Source: Chloroflexota bacterium
GTDB taxonomy: Bacteria > Chloroflexota > Anaerolineae > Anaerolineales > UBA4823
Assembly (NCBI GenBank): GCA_012516075.1
Contig: JAAYXE010000184.1
Coordinates: forward strand, 1-56,079
Direction of reading: 5' to 3'
DNA: 56,079 nucleotides
Position 1 is the stretch's first letter; each line of letters opens with the position of its first letter. Positions 23,969-31,461 of this stretch are shown piece after piece. The translations under genes were made by a program, and so were the position numbers. Below the pieces are notes generated by a model. It was not told the DNA's origin. It worked only from the letters and a program-made list of their open reading frames with translations, and ran no database searches.

Positions 23969-24496
23969 ATCAGCGCATCAGATTATCGCGTGAATGACGC
24001 CATACGGAGCCCGCAGGTCCGTTTGATTGGGCCCGATGGTGAAAACATAGGCGTGGTTTCGATTGAAGAAGCCCGGCGTGTGGCTCGGGATGCAGAGCTG
24101 GATCTGGTCGAGGTAGCACCGACCGCGAATCCCCCGGTCTGCAGAGTGATGGATTTTGGAAAGTTCATCTACGAGCGAGCCAAAAAAGAGCGTGAAGCAC
24201 GCAAAGCACAAACCAAAATTGAGGTCAAAGAAATCCGCATCCGTCCGAAGACGAACGAACACCACCGTGATTTGAAAGTGCGGGATGCCCGCCGGTGGCT
24301 GGAAGACGGGATGAAGGTGAAAGTACGGGTGCGTTTCCGCGGCCGGGAGATCAGCTACCCAGAGATCGCTCTGGATGATCTGAAAGCTATCGCCGAGGAT
24401 TTATCAGACATTGCCGTCGTCGAACAGGCCCCAGGCCTGGAAGGACGCACAATGCTCATGGTCCTGGCGCCGGGTAAAAACGTAAAGAAAAAGTAG
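23969..24496 (+). CDS. infC: Translation initiation factor IF-3, ATC start codon
   Basis: 175 residues when read from ATC at 23969. That codon has GAGAGGAG six bases upstream and restores the conserved N-terminus SASDYRVNDAIRSPQVRLIG. The first ordinary start in frame, GTG 23990, has no ribosome binding site and would cut the N-domain. IF-3 binds the 30S subunit, prevents subunit joining and selects the initiator tRNA. Seen: N-domain with VRLIGPDGENIGV, linker rich in KKEREARKAQ, C-domain with EIRIRPKTNEHHRDLKV and RFRGREISYPE. Rare AUU/AUC starts on infC are known to underlie autoregulation, since IF-3 discriminates against such codons. First gene of infC-rpmI-rplT. Confidence 0.95.
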   Translation: MSASDYRVNDAIRSPQVRLIGPDGENIGVVSIEEARRVARDAELDLVEVAPTANPPVCRVMDFGKFIYERAKKEREARKAQTKIEVKEIRIRPKTNEHHRDLKVRDARRWLEDGMKVKVRVRFRGREISYPEIALDDLKAIAEDLSDIAVVEQAPGLEGRTMLMVLAPGKNVKKK

Positions 24497-24543
24497 GTTT
24501 ACAGCGCTGCTAACAATCTTCTAGAATTTTCCTATGTTTATAT

Positions 24544-24566
24544 CCGCGGATGAAGGTTGTCCGCGG
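24544..24566 (+). promoter_or_regulatory. Hairpin in the infC-rpmI spacer
   Basis: CCGCGGA and TCCGCGG flank a nine-base loop, followed by TATTTTG and then the rpmI Shine-Dalgarno. A candidate site for control of the ribosomal protein genes; it has no proper U tract. Confidence 0.45.
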
Positions 24567-24591
24567 TATTTTGTGTGAGAGGAGACCAACC

Positions 24592-24819
24592 GTGCCCCGC
24601 AAGCCAAGAGATGGAAAGTACAAGCTGAAGACGCATAAGGCTACAGCGAAACGCTTTCGCGTGACCGGGACGGGCATGCTGGTGCGAACGAAAGGTGGCA
24701 AAAGCCACCTGCGCCGCCGCACATCGAAGCGCACAAAGCGCTTATTCGATGAGATGATCCCTGTGAAGGGTCGCGGCATTGTCAAGCGCGTTCACCGGCT
24801 GGCCCCCAACATGAAGTAG
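24592..24819 (+). CDS. rpmI: 50S ribosomal protein L35
   Basis: 75 residues, GTG start at 24592 preceded by GAGAGGAG; the frame extends upstream but the L35 family begins at MPRKPRDGKYKLKTHKATA. Family features: KLKTHKATAKRFRVTGTG, the basic GGKSHLRRRTSKRTKR and a KRVHRLAP tail. It is very Lys/Arg rich as expected for an rRNA-binding protein. Slightly longer than usual (64-67) because of the N-terminal PRDGKYK extension. Between infC and rplT, the conserved order. Confidence 0.95.
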   Translation: MPRKPRDGKYKLKTHKATAKRFRVTGTGMLVRTKGGKSHLRRRTSKRTKRLFDEMIPVKGRGIVKRVHRLAPNMK

Positions 24820-24985
24820 AACGGTGTATTTCGCTGCAGCGGCGTGCGCCTGAACAGGCAGCACGTCCCAACCATTAACAATTCATTTTATCCACCTTAT
24901 TGTTGCGGCCGTTGGGTGTTCGCAACGGGCAGCAGGTTTACCAACCACCGCTGCCGGCGCCCAGGGGTTCGCAGGAGAGTAGATT
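24820..24985 (+). promoter_or_regulatory. Structured rpmI-rplT spacer
   Basis: 166 bases, unusually long for this operon. CCGTTG and CAACGG (about 24909-24928) can form a stem. A second GC-rich segment (GCTGCCGGCGCC) lies before the rplT Shine-Dalgarno. L20 is known to repress its own operon through such structures; a match to a known L20 site was not established. Confidence 0.4.
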
Positions 24986-25336
24986 ATGGCTCGTGTAAAG
25001 ACTGGCGTTGTTCGCCGCCAGCACCACAAAAAAGTATTAAAACTGACCAAAGGTCAGTTCGGAACTCGCCACCGCCTTTTCCGGCGCGCCAATGAGGCCA
25101 TGCTCAAGAGCCTCTGGTACGCTTATCGCGACCGGCGCACCCGCCGGCGCGATCTGCGCCGCCTGTGGATCGCTCGCATTAACGCGGCCGCGCGCCTGAA
25201 CGGTACCACCTACAGCCGGCTGATCCACGCCATGAAAGTCAGCCGCATCGCCATCAACCGCAAGATGCTGGCCGACCTGGCAGTGCGCGATCCTGAAACC
25301 TTCCGCGCGGTGGTTCAAAAAGCGCAGTCAGCTTAA
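24986..25336 (+). CDS. rplT: 50S ribosomal protein L20
   Basis: 116 residues, ATG 24986 with CAGGAG nine bases upstream. An early-assembly 23S rRNA-binding protein. Seen: the family N-terminus MARVKTGVVRRQHHKKVLK, long basic alpha-helix (LFRRANEAMLKSLWYAYRDRRTRRRDLRRLWIARIN split across about 30-70), and the globular C-terminal half NGTTYSRLIHAMK with INRKMLADLAV. Length and order match the family closely. Last gene of the operon, followed by a good terminator. Confidence 0.97.
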   Translation: MARVKTGVVRRQHHKKVLKLTKGQFGTRHRLFRRANEAMLKSLWYAYRDRRTRRRDLRRLWIARINAAARLNGTTYSRLIHAMKVSRIAINRKMLADLAVRDPETFRAVVQKAQSA

Positions 25337-25357
25337 ACGTATCCTACCTGCGAAAAT

Positions 25358-25390
25358 AACGGGATGCTCCAGTACGGGGCATCCCGTTTT
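25358..25390 (+). terminator. infC-rpmI-rplT terminator
   Basis: AACGGGATGC, 11-base loop, GCATCCCGTT, then TT. A ten-pair stem. Confidence 0.9.
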
Positions 25391-25466
25391 CGATTCCGCC
25401 CCCAGTCTCACCCACCCCATGGCAGGATGCGCTGTATAGTATAATCACGCCAGAAAGGTGGATGAG

Positions 25467-25823
25467 ATGGCTGTAAAAAACGACCAAAATATTACGATCT
25501 CGTCGCGCACTCGATTTCTCAATGAACTGACCCTGCGAATTAAGCTGATCGCCCGGCTGGTGGCCGACCGGCGGGTCAGCCCCTTCGCCAAGATCTTACC
25601 CATCGGAGCGCTGGTCTATCTTATTTTCCCGGATTTGATCCCCACTCCTGTGGATGATGCCCTGCTGCTCTGGTTAAGCAGCTATCTCTTCGTTGAGCTC
25701 TGCCCTCCCGAGGTGGTGGAAGAGCATATGAACGCCCTGAAGAAATCGATTCCCGGCGGATGGAAAGACCCTGACCAGGGGGAAGACGAGATCATCGACG
25801 CAGAGTACTGGGAAAGACCCTGA
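25467..25823 (+). CDS. DUF1232 (YkvA-like) membrane protein
   Basis: 118 residues from ATG 25467, preceded by AAAGGTGG; a GTG at 25458 lies within that site. The DUF1232 core is FAKILPIGALVYLIFPDLIP followed by TPVDDALLLWLSSYLF: a short amphipathic segment, then a hydrophobic hairpin with the invariant P-D-x-I-P and D-D. It is a small membrane protein of unknown role, widespread in bacteria. The charged C-terminal tail (DPDQGEDEIIDAEYW) is cytosolic in most models. A TATAAT at 25440-25445 is the likely -10. Single gene between the ribosomal operon and the lipoprotein pair. Confidence 0.85.
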   Translation: MAVKNDQNITISSRTRFLNELTLRIKLIARLVADRRVSPFAKILPIGALVYLIFPDLIPTPVDDALLLWLSSYLFVELCPPEVVEEHMNALKKSIPGGWKDPDQGEDEIIDAEYWERP

Positions 25824-25952
25824 AGGCCGGAGACTGGCTTTCGGACGGCATTTCTCTTTTACCGGACAGGGGGATGATTCAGCCTGCGCTTTAAAGGCAC
25901 AGCAGCCGCAGCACCCCGGTTTTAACTTTTCACGCCCACAGCAAGAGGTTTC

Positions 25953-27302
25953 ATGCGCAAAAAATCACTTTTGATCTACGCAGCTCTGCTGGTTCTCTTT
26001 CTATTGGTCCTGACAGGCTGCTCTGAAACGCCGCCAGACACCCCGCCTGCCGGCGTAGAAACCCCGGCAGTCCCTACCGTGAATGAGGCGCCGCAGGAGA
26101 CGGTGGACAGCCCGACCGCGGAACCCAGCCCCACAACCCTTCTGCCTGAACCCACGCCGGGCGTTGAAAACACGCCGGAGCCGGCGCCCACGACCGCTGA
26201 ACCACCTGCTGTGCAGAACGCCGCCCAAATGCCCGACCCACAGGCCTTTCAATGGCAGCTCGTTACAGAAGGCCTCCAGGCGCCGATTGGGATCGCCAGT
26301 GCTGGCGACGGTTCAGGACGGCTTTTTATCCTTGAACAGGCGGGGGTGATCCGCATGATTCAGCAGGACCAGCTCCTCCCCGAACCCTTCCTCGACATCC
26401 GTGATCGCGTCGGCAGCAGGGGATCTGAACAGGGGCTGCTGGGGCTGGCTTTCCATCCCAGCTACGAGGAAAACGGCTTTTTCTACGTGAACTATACGGA
26501 CCGGGATGGCAGCACCGTCATCGCCCGCTTCAGCGTCGATCCCGGTGACCCCAATCGCGCCGATCCGGACAGCGAATCCCGTCTCCTGCAGGTCCAGCAG
26601 CCATTTGCCAATCACAACGGCGGAGCGCTGGCTTTTGGCCCGGACGGGTTTCTGTACCTGGGCCTGGGAGACGGCGGCTCCGGGGGCGATCCGCTGGGGA
26701 ACGGACAGTCGCTGCAAACGCTGCTGGGGAAAATCCTGCGCATCGACGTGGACGGCGCCGAGCCCTATTCGATCCCGGCGGATAATCCCTTTGCGGGTGG
26801 CGGCGGCCTGCCCGAAATATGGGCCTACGGCCTGCGCAACCCCTGGCGCTTCTCTTTCGACCGCCTGAGCGGTGATCTCTACATCGCTGATGTAGGCCAG
26901 AATTCATTTGAGGAAATCGACTTCCAGCCTGCCGACAGCCCGGGCGGCCAGAATTATGGCTGGAATATCATGGAAGCCTTCGAGTGCTTCCGGCCGGCGA
27001 ACTGTGATCAGAGCGGCCTGGTCCTGCCGGTCGCTTCTTACCCAACGCACGAAGCCGGCAACTGCTCGGTTACTGGCGGCGTGGTCTACCGGGGGAGCCT
27101 GCCCGAGTGGCAGGGTATATATCTTTTCGGCGATTACTGCTCCGGGCGCGTCTGGGGGCTGCTGAGGGGCGAGCAGGATGCGTGGGAGCAAACGCTGCTG
27201 TATGAGAATGTAGCCCGCATCACTTCCTTCGGCGAGGACGAGCAGGGTGAAGTGTATCTGACGGGCCATGAAGGCACAATTTACCGCCTGAGCCCCCGCT
27301 GA
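25953..27302 (+). CDS. PQQ-type glucose/sorbosone dehydrogenase-like lipoprotein
   Basis: 449 residues. Lipoprotein signal peptide with lipobox LTGC (Cys24) and a Thr/Pro/Glu linker to about 90. The rest is a six-bladed beta-propeller of the GSDH family: repeated FLYLGLGDGGSGGDP, LLGKILRIDVDG, EIWAYGLRNPWRFSFD and IADVGQNSFEEID. The catalytic His of sGDH-like enzymes is seen as H221 in FANHNGGALAF. Known members oxidise aldose sugars with PQQ and calcium, though many homologues have no proven activity. Anchored outside the membrane. The next gene, an M1 peptidase lipoprotein, lies 30 bases on. Start ATG with AAGAGG seven bases upstream. Confidence 0.9.
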   Translation: MRKKSLLIYAALLVLFLLVLTGCSETPPDTPPAGVETPAVPTVNEAPQETVDSPTAEPSPTTLLPEPTPGVENTPEPAPTTAEPPAVQNAAQMPDPQAFQWQLVTEGLQAPIGIASAGDGSGRLFILEQAGVIRMIQQDQLLPEPFLDIRDRVGSRGSEQGLLGLAFHPSYEENGFFYVNYTDRDGSTVIARFSVDPGDPNRADPDSESRLLQVQQPFANHNGGALAFGPDGFLYLGLGDGGSGGDPLGNGQSLQTLLGKILRIDVDGAEPYSIPADNPFAGGGGLPEIWAYGLRNPWRFSFDRLSGDLYIADVGQNSFEEIDFQPADSPGGQNYGWNIMEAFECFRPANCDQSGLVLPVASYPTHEAGNCSVTGGVVYRGSLPEWQGIYLFGDYCSGRVWGLLRGEQDAWEQTLLYENVARITSFGEDEQGEVYLTGHEGTIYRLSPR

Positions 27303-27332
27303 AAACGGTTTGCGATAAATGAGATCATCCAT

Positions 27333-28964
27333 ATGAAACACACCCACGACCGGCTCTCCATCCTCCGCGTTTTTCTGGTCCTGTCGCTGGCTGCTGCGGC
27401 CTGCCGGGCTGTAATACCTGATGGTGGAACTCTCACACCCACCCCGATCATGGATGTGTTCACGACCCCTTCACCCGAAGCGGCGCCATCCAGCACAGCC
27501 GCACAGGGCGACCAGCCGGCAGCCGGCGCCCCCACGCAAACCGCCGCACCCACACCTCAGACCGGGCAGCCCACCAGAGAATCCGGACTGCCCGACCCGC
27601 AGCTGGTGAACCAGTACGATATCCAGGCAGCGATCGATTTTGAAGCGCTGACCTTTGAAGGCCGGCAGAGCGTAACCTATATCAACACTGAAGATACCGC
27701 GCTCGATGCGCTGTATTTTCGCCTGCTCCCCAACGGCGGTTCCAGCTACGGGGACGGCAGCCTGGAGATCGAGCAGGCCGCTGTGAACGGCCAGGCGGTC
27801 TCCGTTGAGCGCTCAGAAGATGGCCTGATCGCGGCGGTGCCTCTCTCTGCTCCGCTTCAGCCTGGCGAGCAAACACAGGTAGAACTCGCGTTTCGCGGAG
27901 AGGTGCCGCGCGAGTTCGGCGGGGGCTACGGAATCTACAACTTCAGTGATGAGGTCATGACCCTGGCCGGATGGTATCCCATCCTGGCGGTTTTCGATGC
28001 TGACGGCTGGAACCTGGATCCGGTGTCCTCCATCGGCGATTCGGTGTACAGCGACATCGCTTATTACCAGGTCAGCGTGCAGATCCCCCGGGACCTCCTG
28101 CTGGTCGCCACCGGTACGGTGACCGAAACACAGGAAAACGGCGATGAGATCACCTATACGCTGGAGAGCGGGCCGGTGCGCGATTTCTTCATGGCCCTGA
28201 GCCCCATTTTCGAACGGCAGTCCGCCGAGGTGGACGGTATCACAGTGAACTCTTACTACCTGCCCGGAAGCGAGCGAGGCGGACGCAAAGCCCTGGAAGT
28301 AGCAATTGATTCACTGCGGATTTTTAACCAGCAGTTTGGCCCCTACCCGTACACCGAGCTGGATATCGTTCAGTCGCCGATGCGCTATGCGGCCGGGGTT
28401 GAATTCCCCGCCATCATCCTGATCGGTGATTTTCTGTACGATAACCCCGAGCGAGATTTCTTCTCCATCGCCACCTCCCACGAAGTAGCCCACCAGTGGT
28501 GGTACAACGTGGTCGGCAATGACGTCTTCGACGAACCCTGGCTGGACGAGGCCCTGACATCGTATTCGTCTTCCCTGTATTATGAGTTCAACTTCAACCC
28601 ACAGTCGTATCAAAGCCTGATCGACAGCTGGCAGTTCGAATATCTGGAGGCTGCCCGCCAGGGGGCAGACGATGTGGTCACCCAGACGCTGCAGCATTTC
28701 GAAGAAAAACCGAACCCGGGCGTTTACAGCGTGGTCGTGTATACCAAGGGCGCGCTGTTCTTTCACGCCCTGCGGGAGGAGATCGGCGACGAGGCGTTCT
28801 TCACCGGTCTGCAGACTTATTACGATCAATATCGCTTCAGGACCGCCACCACGGAGGACCTGCTCGCTGTCTTTGAAGACGCTGCAGGGCAGGAGCTGGA
28901 CCCGCTGTTTCAGGAATGGCTCTACTCAGCGCAGGTCCCTGCATCGCTGGATGAGCGCCGCTGA
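27333..28964 (+). CDS. M1-family metallopeptidase lipoprotein
   Basis: 543 residues. Lipoprotein signal (VLSLAAAAC, Cys near 27), Thr/Pro/Gln linker to about 85, then an M1 aminopeptidase N-terminal beta domain and catalytic domain. The zinc site is complete: HEVAHQWW with H383, E384, H387 and the third ligand E406 in DEALTSYSS, an exact HEXXH-X18-E. The GAMEN exopeptidase loop is replaced by a region around YAAGVEFPAIILI, where the G-x-E-F-P core is kept. Such short M1 proteins without the C-terminal helical domains are typical of Chloroflexota and other environmental phyla. Outer-surface peptide degradation is likely. In tandem with the propeller lipoprotein. Confidence 0.92.
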   Translation: MKHTHDRLSILRVFLVLSLAAAACRAVIPDGGTLTPTPIMDVFTTPSPEAAPSSTAAQGDQPAAGAPTQTAAPTPQTGQPTRESGLPDPQLVNQYDIQAAIDFEALTFEGRQSVTYINTEDTALDALYFRLLPNGGSSYGDGSLEIEQAAVNGQAVSVERSEDGLIAAVPLSAPLQPGEQTQVELAFRGEVPREFGGGYGIYNFSDEVMTLAGWYPILAVFDADGWNLDPVSSIGDSVYSDIAYYQVSVQIPRDLLLVATGTVTETQENGDEITYTLESGPVRDFFMALSPIFERQSAEVDGITVNSYYLPGSERGGRKALEVAIDSLRIFNQQFGPYPYTELDIVQSPMRYAAGVEFPAIILIGDFLYDNPERDFFSIATSHEVAHQWWYNVVGNDVFDEPWLDEALTSYSSSLYYEFNFNPQSYQSLIDSWQFEYLEAARQGADDVVTQTLQHFEEKPNPGVYSVVVYTKGALFFHALREEIGDEAFFTGLQTYYDQYRFRTATTEDLLAVFEDAAGQELDPLFQEWLYSAQVPASLDERR

Positions 28965-29049
28965 GCGATGGGAAAATTATCTCCCCTGCCCCAGCCCGTC
29001 AGCCGTGGTTCGCACCGGCCCTGCGGTGAAATTTTTTCTGTCTTTCTCC

Positions 29050-29078
29050 TTGACACGATCCAAAAAAGCGTGTAAACT
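29050..29078 (+). promoter_or_regulatory. Promoter of the ABC/GNAT cluster leader
   Basis: TTGACA (29050-29055), 17-base spacer, TAAACT (29073-29078). Same -10 and spacing as the RIO-kinase leader promoter. Confidence 0.87.
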
Positions 29079-29120
29079 CGCCAGCGTTTGATTGACTCTA
29101 ACGAAAGGAGAGCGCACTTC

Positions 29121-29213
29121 ATGAGCAAAGATATACGCATCATGATCAAGGTTTCCAGCCCCATCTCTGATGGCGTGGTTGTGCCTTCGCGGAGTGCGCC
29201 TGCCGATCGTTAG
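29121..29213 (+). CDS. 30-residue leader peptide of the ABC/GNAT cluster
   Basis: ATG 29121 with AAAGGAG ending ten bases upstream. The peptide begins MSKDIRIMIKVSSPISD and ends SRSAPADR. The codons AGT GCG CCT GCC hold the control element and match the GCG CCT (Ala-Pro) at the same place in the RIO leader peptide. It starts about 43 bases after the -10 and is followed within 22 bases by tandem terminators. A run of Ile codons (IRIMI) and of Val codons (GVVVP) could be stall points, but neither is strong. Alternatively it could be a very small independent protein. Confidence 0.65.
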   Translation: MSKDIRIMIKVSSPISDGVVVPSRSAPADR

Positions 29214-29234
29214 CTCACCTTTATGAGGATGACG

Positions 29235-29272
29235 CGGCCACAGGTGCACTCCAGACCTGTGGCCGTTTTCAT
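29235..29272 (+). terminator. First leader terminator (T1) of the ABC/GNAT cluster
   Basis: CGGCCACAGGT (29235-29245), 9-base loop, ACCTGTGGCCG (29255-29265), then TTTTCATTT. A perfect 11 bp stem. Confidence 0.88.
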
Positions 29273-29287
29273 TTGTCTATGCCGCTC

Positions 29288-29320
29288 CGGCCACGGGTCC
29301 CCCTCGTGGCCGTTTTTGTT
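29288..29320 (+). terminator. Second leader terminator (T2) of the ABC/GNAT cluster
   Basis: CGGCCACG (29288-29295), loop, CGTGGCCG (29305-29312), then T5GTTT. Its 5' side CGGCCACGGGT matches the T1 5' arm at 10 of 11 bases, so the T1 3' arm can pair with it over 11 bp (one wobble) when T1 is open. Confidence 0.87.
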
Positions 29321-29354
29321 TCTTAGGGAATGCCTGCTCAAGAAGGAGGCCAGA

Positions 29355-30179
29355 ATGTCTACGGCTGTCCTCGTAAAGAATGTCAAAAAGACTTTTGGGA
29401 ATTACAACCTTCCCAACTGGAAAAACTTTACCCGCACCACCGGCCGTCCGGCGCTGCCCCCAAGGCCGGTGACGGTGCTGGATGATGTTTCCTTTCAGGT
29501 TGCGCAGGGAGAAATTTTCGCCATCCTGGGTTCCGGTGGAGCGGGCAAGTCTACCCTGATCCGCATGCTGGCCGCGCTGCTGCGCCCCGACAGCGGCTGC
29601 ATCAAGGTTTTCGGCTGGGATGTCGTTCACCAGGCTGCCCAGGTGCAGCGCCTGATCAACCCGCTGTGGATGGACGCCAGCTTCTTTCAAAACATCTCCA
29701 TGCTGGAGAACCTGGCCTACAGTCTGCGGCAGAGCAGCCTGAACGGCCAGGAACTGCGCCGCCGTATACTGGAAATACTGGCCAGGCTTGGTGTGAACGA
29801 AGAGCAGGCCGCTCTACCAATGGAAGCGCTGCCGCGGGCCGTTGTGCAAAAAGCCGCCCTGGCACGCGCGCTGCTCTCGCGCCCGCGTCTGCTGCTGCTC
29901 GACGAGCCCACTGCGGGGCTGGACTTCTACTCCAAACAGGACATTTACCAGACCCTGCGTGAGCTGCGCAGCGAACAGGACCTGACCATCGTGGTGGCGA
30001 CCCGCCAGCGCGCCGAAGCTGAGGCGTTCAGCGATCGCTTTGCTGTGCTCCAGGGCGGGCGCATCGCCGCCCTGGAAACTCCCCAAAAAGCAGACGGGGG
30101 AGTCCACCAGGGTGAAGAAGTCTCCCTGAAAGAACTTTACTGGACCCACCGGCGTGAAGATTCGCTGGTGGAGTGCTGA
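29355..30179 (+). CDS. Orphan ABC-2-like ATPase with degenerate signature
   Basis: 274 residues from ATG 29355, which has AAGGAGG five bases upstream; the open frame upstream is leader RNA. Walker A is intact (GSGGAGKST, 59-67), Walker B LLLLDEP with E184, and D-loop AGLD. The signature motif expected near 159-164 reads LPRAVVQ instead of LSGGxxQ, the Q-loop region (LINPLWMDASFF) lacks a clear Gln, and the H-loop position is Arg217 (VVATR) instead of His. So ATP may bind, but hydrolysis is doubtful. No permease gene lies next to it; GNAT genes follow. It might act as a regulator or with a permease encoded elsewhere. First gene of the attenuator-controlled cluster. Confidence 0.85.
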   Translation: MSTAVLVKNVKKTFGNYNLPNWKNFTRTTGRPALPPRPVTVLDDVSFQVAQGEIFAILGSGGAGKSTLIRMLAALLRPDSGCIKVFGWDVVHQAAQVQRLINPLWMDASFFQNISMLENLAYSLRQSSLNGQELRRRILEILARLGVNEEQAALPMEALPRAVVQKAALARALLSRPRLLLLDEPTAGLDFYSKQDIYQTLRELRSEQDLTIVVATRQRAEAEAFSDRFAVLQGGRIAALETPQKADGGVHQGEEVSLKELYWTHRREDSLVEC

Positions 30180-30244
30180 AACGGCAGGGCGGGCGGACCT
30201 TAATCCGCCCACCTGCCAGACCATCATAATGAGGAGAAATCCGG

Positions 30245-30829
30245 ATGATGATTAATGCACAGCTTTTTGAAGGAGAGAAAATCCGTCTCACCCCGGTCGA
30301 TCTGGAGAGGGATCCCCAGGCCATCGCGGGCTGGTTTCATGACTCCGAATTCTTGAGCATGTTGAACCTGCCGCTTACCCTGCCGCGTTCGCCTTCACAG
30401 ATCAAAAAAGCCTACGAAGAAATCGAAAAAGAGCAGGATGAAAAAAGCAGCGTCTTCAATTTCATGATCCGCCGCAAAGAAGAGGATAATAACACCGGGG
30501 GTACGCTGGTCGGTTTTGCACGCATTTTTGAAATCGAATGGTCGAATGCCACCGGGCAGATCATGCTGGGGATCGGCGATGCACACAGCCGCGGAAAGGG
30601 ATACGGCAGTGAGGCGCTGCGGCTGCTGCTCGACTATGCCTTCACGGAGATCAATTTCCACCGTCTGGGTGCGCGCATCCCCGAATACAACGAGATCGCC
30701 CTGCACACCTTCGAGAAAGCAGGGTTCACGGTAGAGGCTCGCTCCCGCGAAGCCCTGAACCGCTACGGCCGGCACTGGGACCTGATTCTGCTGGGCCTGC
30801 TGCGCCCTGAGTGGGAGAAGACCCGGTAA
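30245..30829 (+). CDS. GNAT acetyltransferase, RimJ/RimL-like
   Basis: 194 residues, ATG 30245 with GAGGAG eight bases upstream. A single GNAT domain of the RimJ/RimL type: N-terminal GEKIRLTPVDLERD, acetyl-CoA pyrophosphate loop SRGKGYGSEALRLLLDYAF and the EKAGF motif near the end (HTFEKAGFTVEARSREA). Family members acetylate ribosomal protein N-termini, amino sugars or drugs; the sequence does not decide which. 65 bases after the ABC gene, 32 before the next GNAT gene, all same strand. The two GNATs here are about 30 percent alike by eye and may be old duplicates. Confidence 0.9.
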   Translation: MMINAQLFEGEKIRLTPVDLERDPQAIAGWFHDSEFLSMLNLPLTLPRSPSQIKKAYEEIEKEQDEKSSVFNFMIRRKEEDNNTGGTLVGFARIFEIEWSNATGQIMLGIGDAHSRGKGYGSEALRLLLDYAFTEINFHRLGARIPEYNEIALHTFEKAGFTVEARSREALNRYGRHWDLILLGLLRPEWEKTR

Positions 30830-30861
30830 GCAGAACGGTCACCTGACGGAGGAAAGGAAAG

Positions 30862-31461
30862 ATGGAAACAATGAATAAAAACCTGTTCCATGGTGAATTG
30901 GTGCGCCTGACCCTTGAAGACGCCGATCGCGTGGCCGCGGCTTTCTCCCGCTGGGGCCAGGACATGGAGTATGCACGCCTGCTGGACAGCGGTCCGGTAC
31001 GTCTGTTTTCATCATCGATCATGCGCCAGTGGATTGAGAAAGAGTATCTCGGGGATAACCCCGGCATGGTCAACTTTTTCATTCGCACCCTGGCGGACGA
31101 CCGGCTGATCGGCTTTATCGGATTGGGCGGCATCCACTGGAATCACGGGGACGCTTTCGTTGGCATCGGCATTGGAGAGCGTGAATACTGGGGGAAGGGT
31201 TACGGCACAGACGCCATGCGGGTGCTGCTGCGCTTCGCCTTTGAAGAGCTGAACCTGCACCGGGTATCGCTCACCGTATTTGAATACAACCCGCGCGCCA
31301 TCCGTTCGTATGAAAAAGCCGGGTTTGCTGTGGAAGGCCGGGTTCGTGAGTTCGTGCACCGAGGCGGGCGGCGCTGGGACATGATCTGCATGGGGATTCT
31401 ACGCCGTGAATGGGAGCAGATGCAGCGTGTTAGCGCAGTAACACAGCAGGAGGCGGCATGA
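30862..31461 (+). CDS. GNAT acetyltransferase, RimJ/RimL-like (second copy)
   Basis: 199 residues, ATG 30862 preceded by GGAAAGGAAAG. Same fold and order as the preceding protein: GELVRLTLEDADR at the N-terminus, IGEREYWGKGYGTDAMRVLL as the acetyl-CoA loop (Q/RxxGxG/A form is GKGYG), NPRAIRSYEKAGFAVEGR as the C-terminal motif. Likely acceptor: a protein N-terminus or a small amine. Its stop overlaps the start of the HAD gene by four bases (ATGA), showing translational coupling. Confidence 0.9.
   Translation: METMNKNLFHGELVRLTLEDADRVAAAFSRWGQDMEYARLLDSGPVRLFSSSIMRQWIEKEYLGDNPGMVNFFIRTLADDRLIGFIGLGGIHWNHGDAFVGIGIGEREYWGKGYGTDAMRVLLRFAFEELNLHRVSLTVFEYNPRAIRSYEKAGFAVEGRVREFVHRGGRRWDMICMGILRREWEQMQRVSAVTQQEAA

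Larger units (their letters stand above)
29112..29272 (+). promoter_or_regulatory. Leader-peptide attenuator of the ABC/GNAT cluster
   Basis: Element 1, GCGCACT (29112-29118), directly follows the Shine-Dalgarno. Element 2, GGAGTGCGCC (29191-29200), lies in the last codons of the leader ORF. Element 3, GGTGCACTCC (29243-29252), spans the 5' arm and loop of the first terminator. Element 2 pairs with element 1 over 7 bp or with element 3 over 10 bp including one wobble; the two are exclusive. Pairing 2:3 would prevent the first terminator. The mechanism is inferred from pairing alone. Confidence 0.7.

Noticed and set aside
29355..30179. ABC-F type ribosome protection protein
   Set aside because: Only one ABC domain of 274 residues is present and no interdomain linker, so it is not ABC-F despite the attenuator context that such genes often have.
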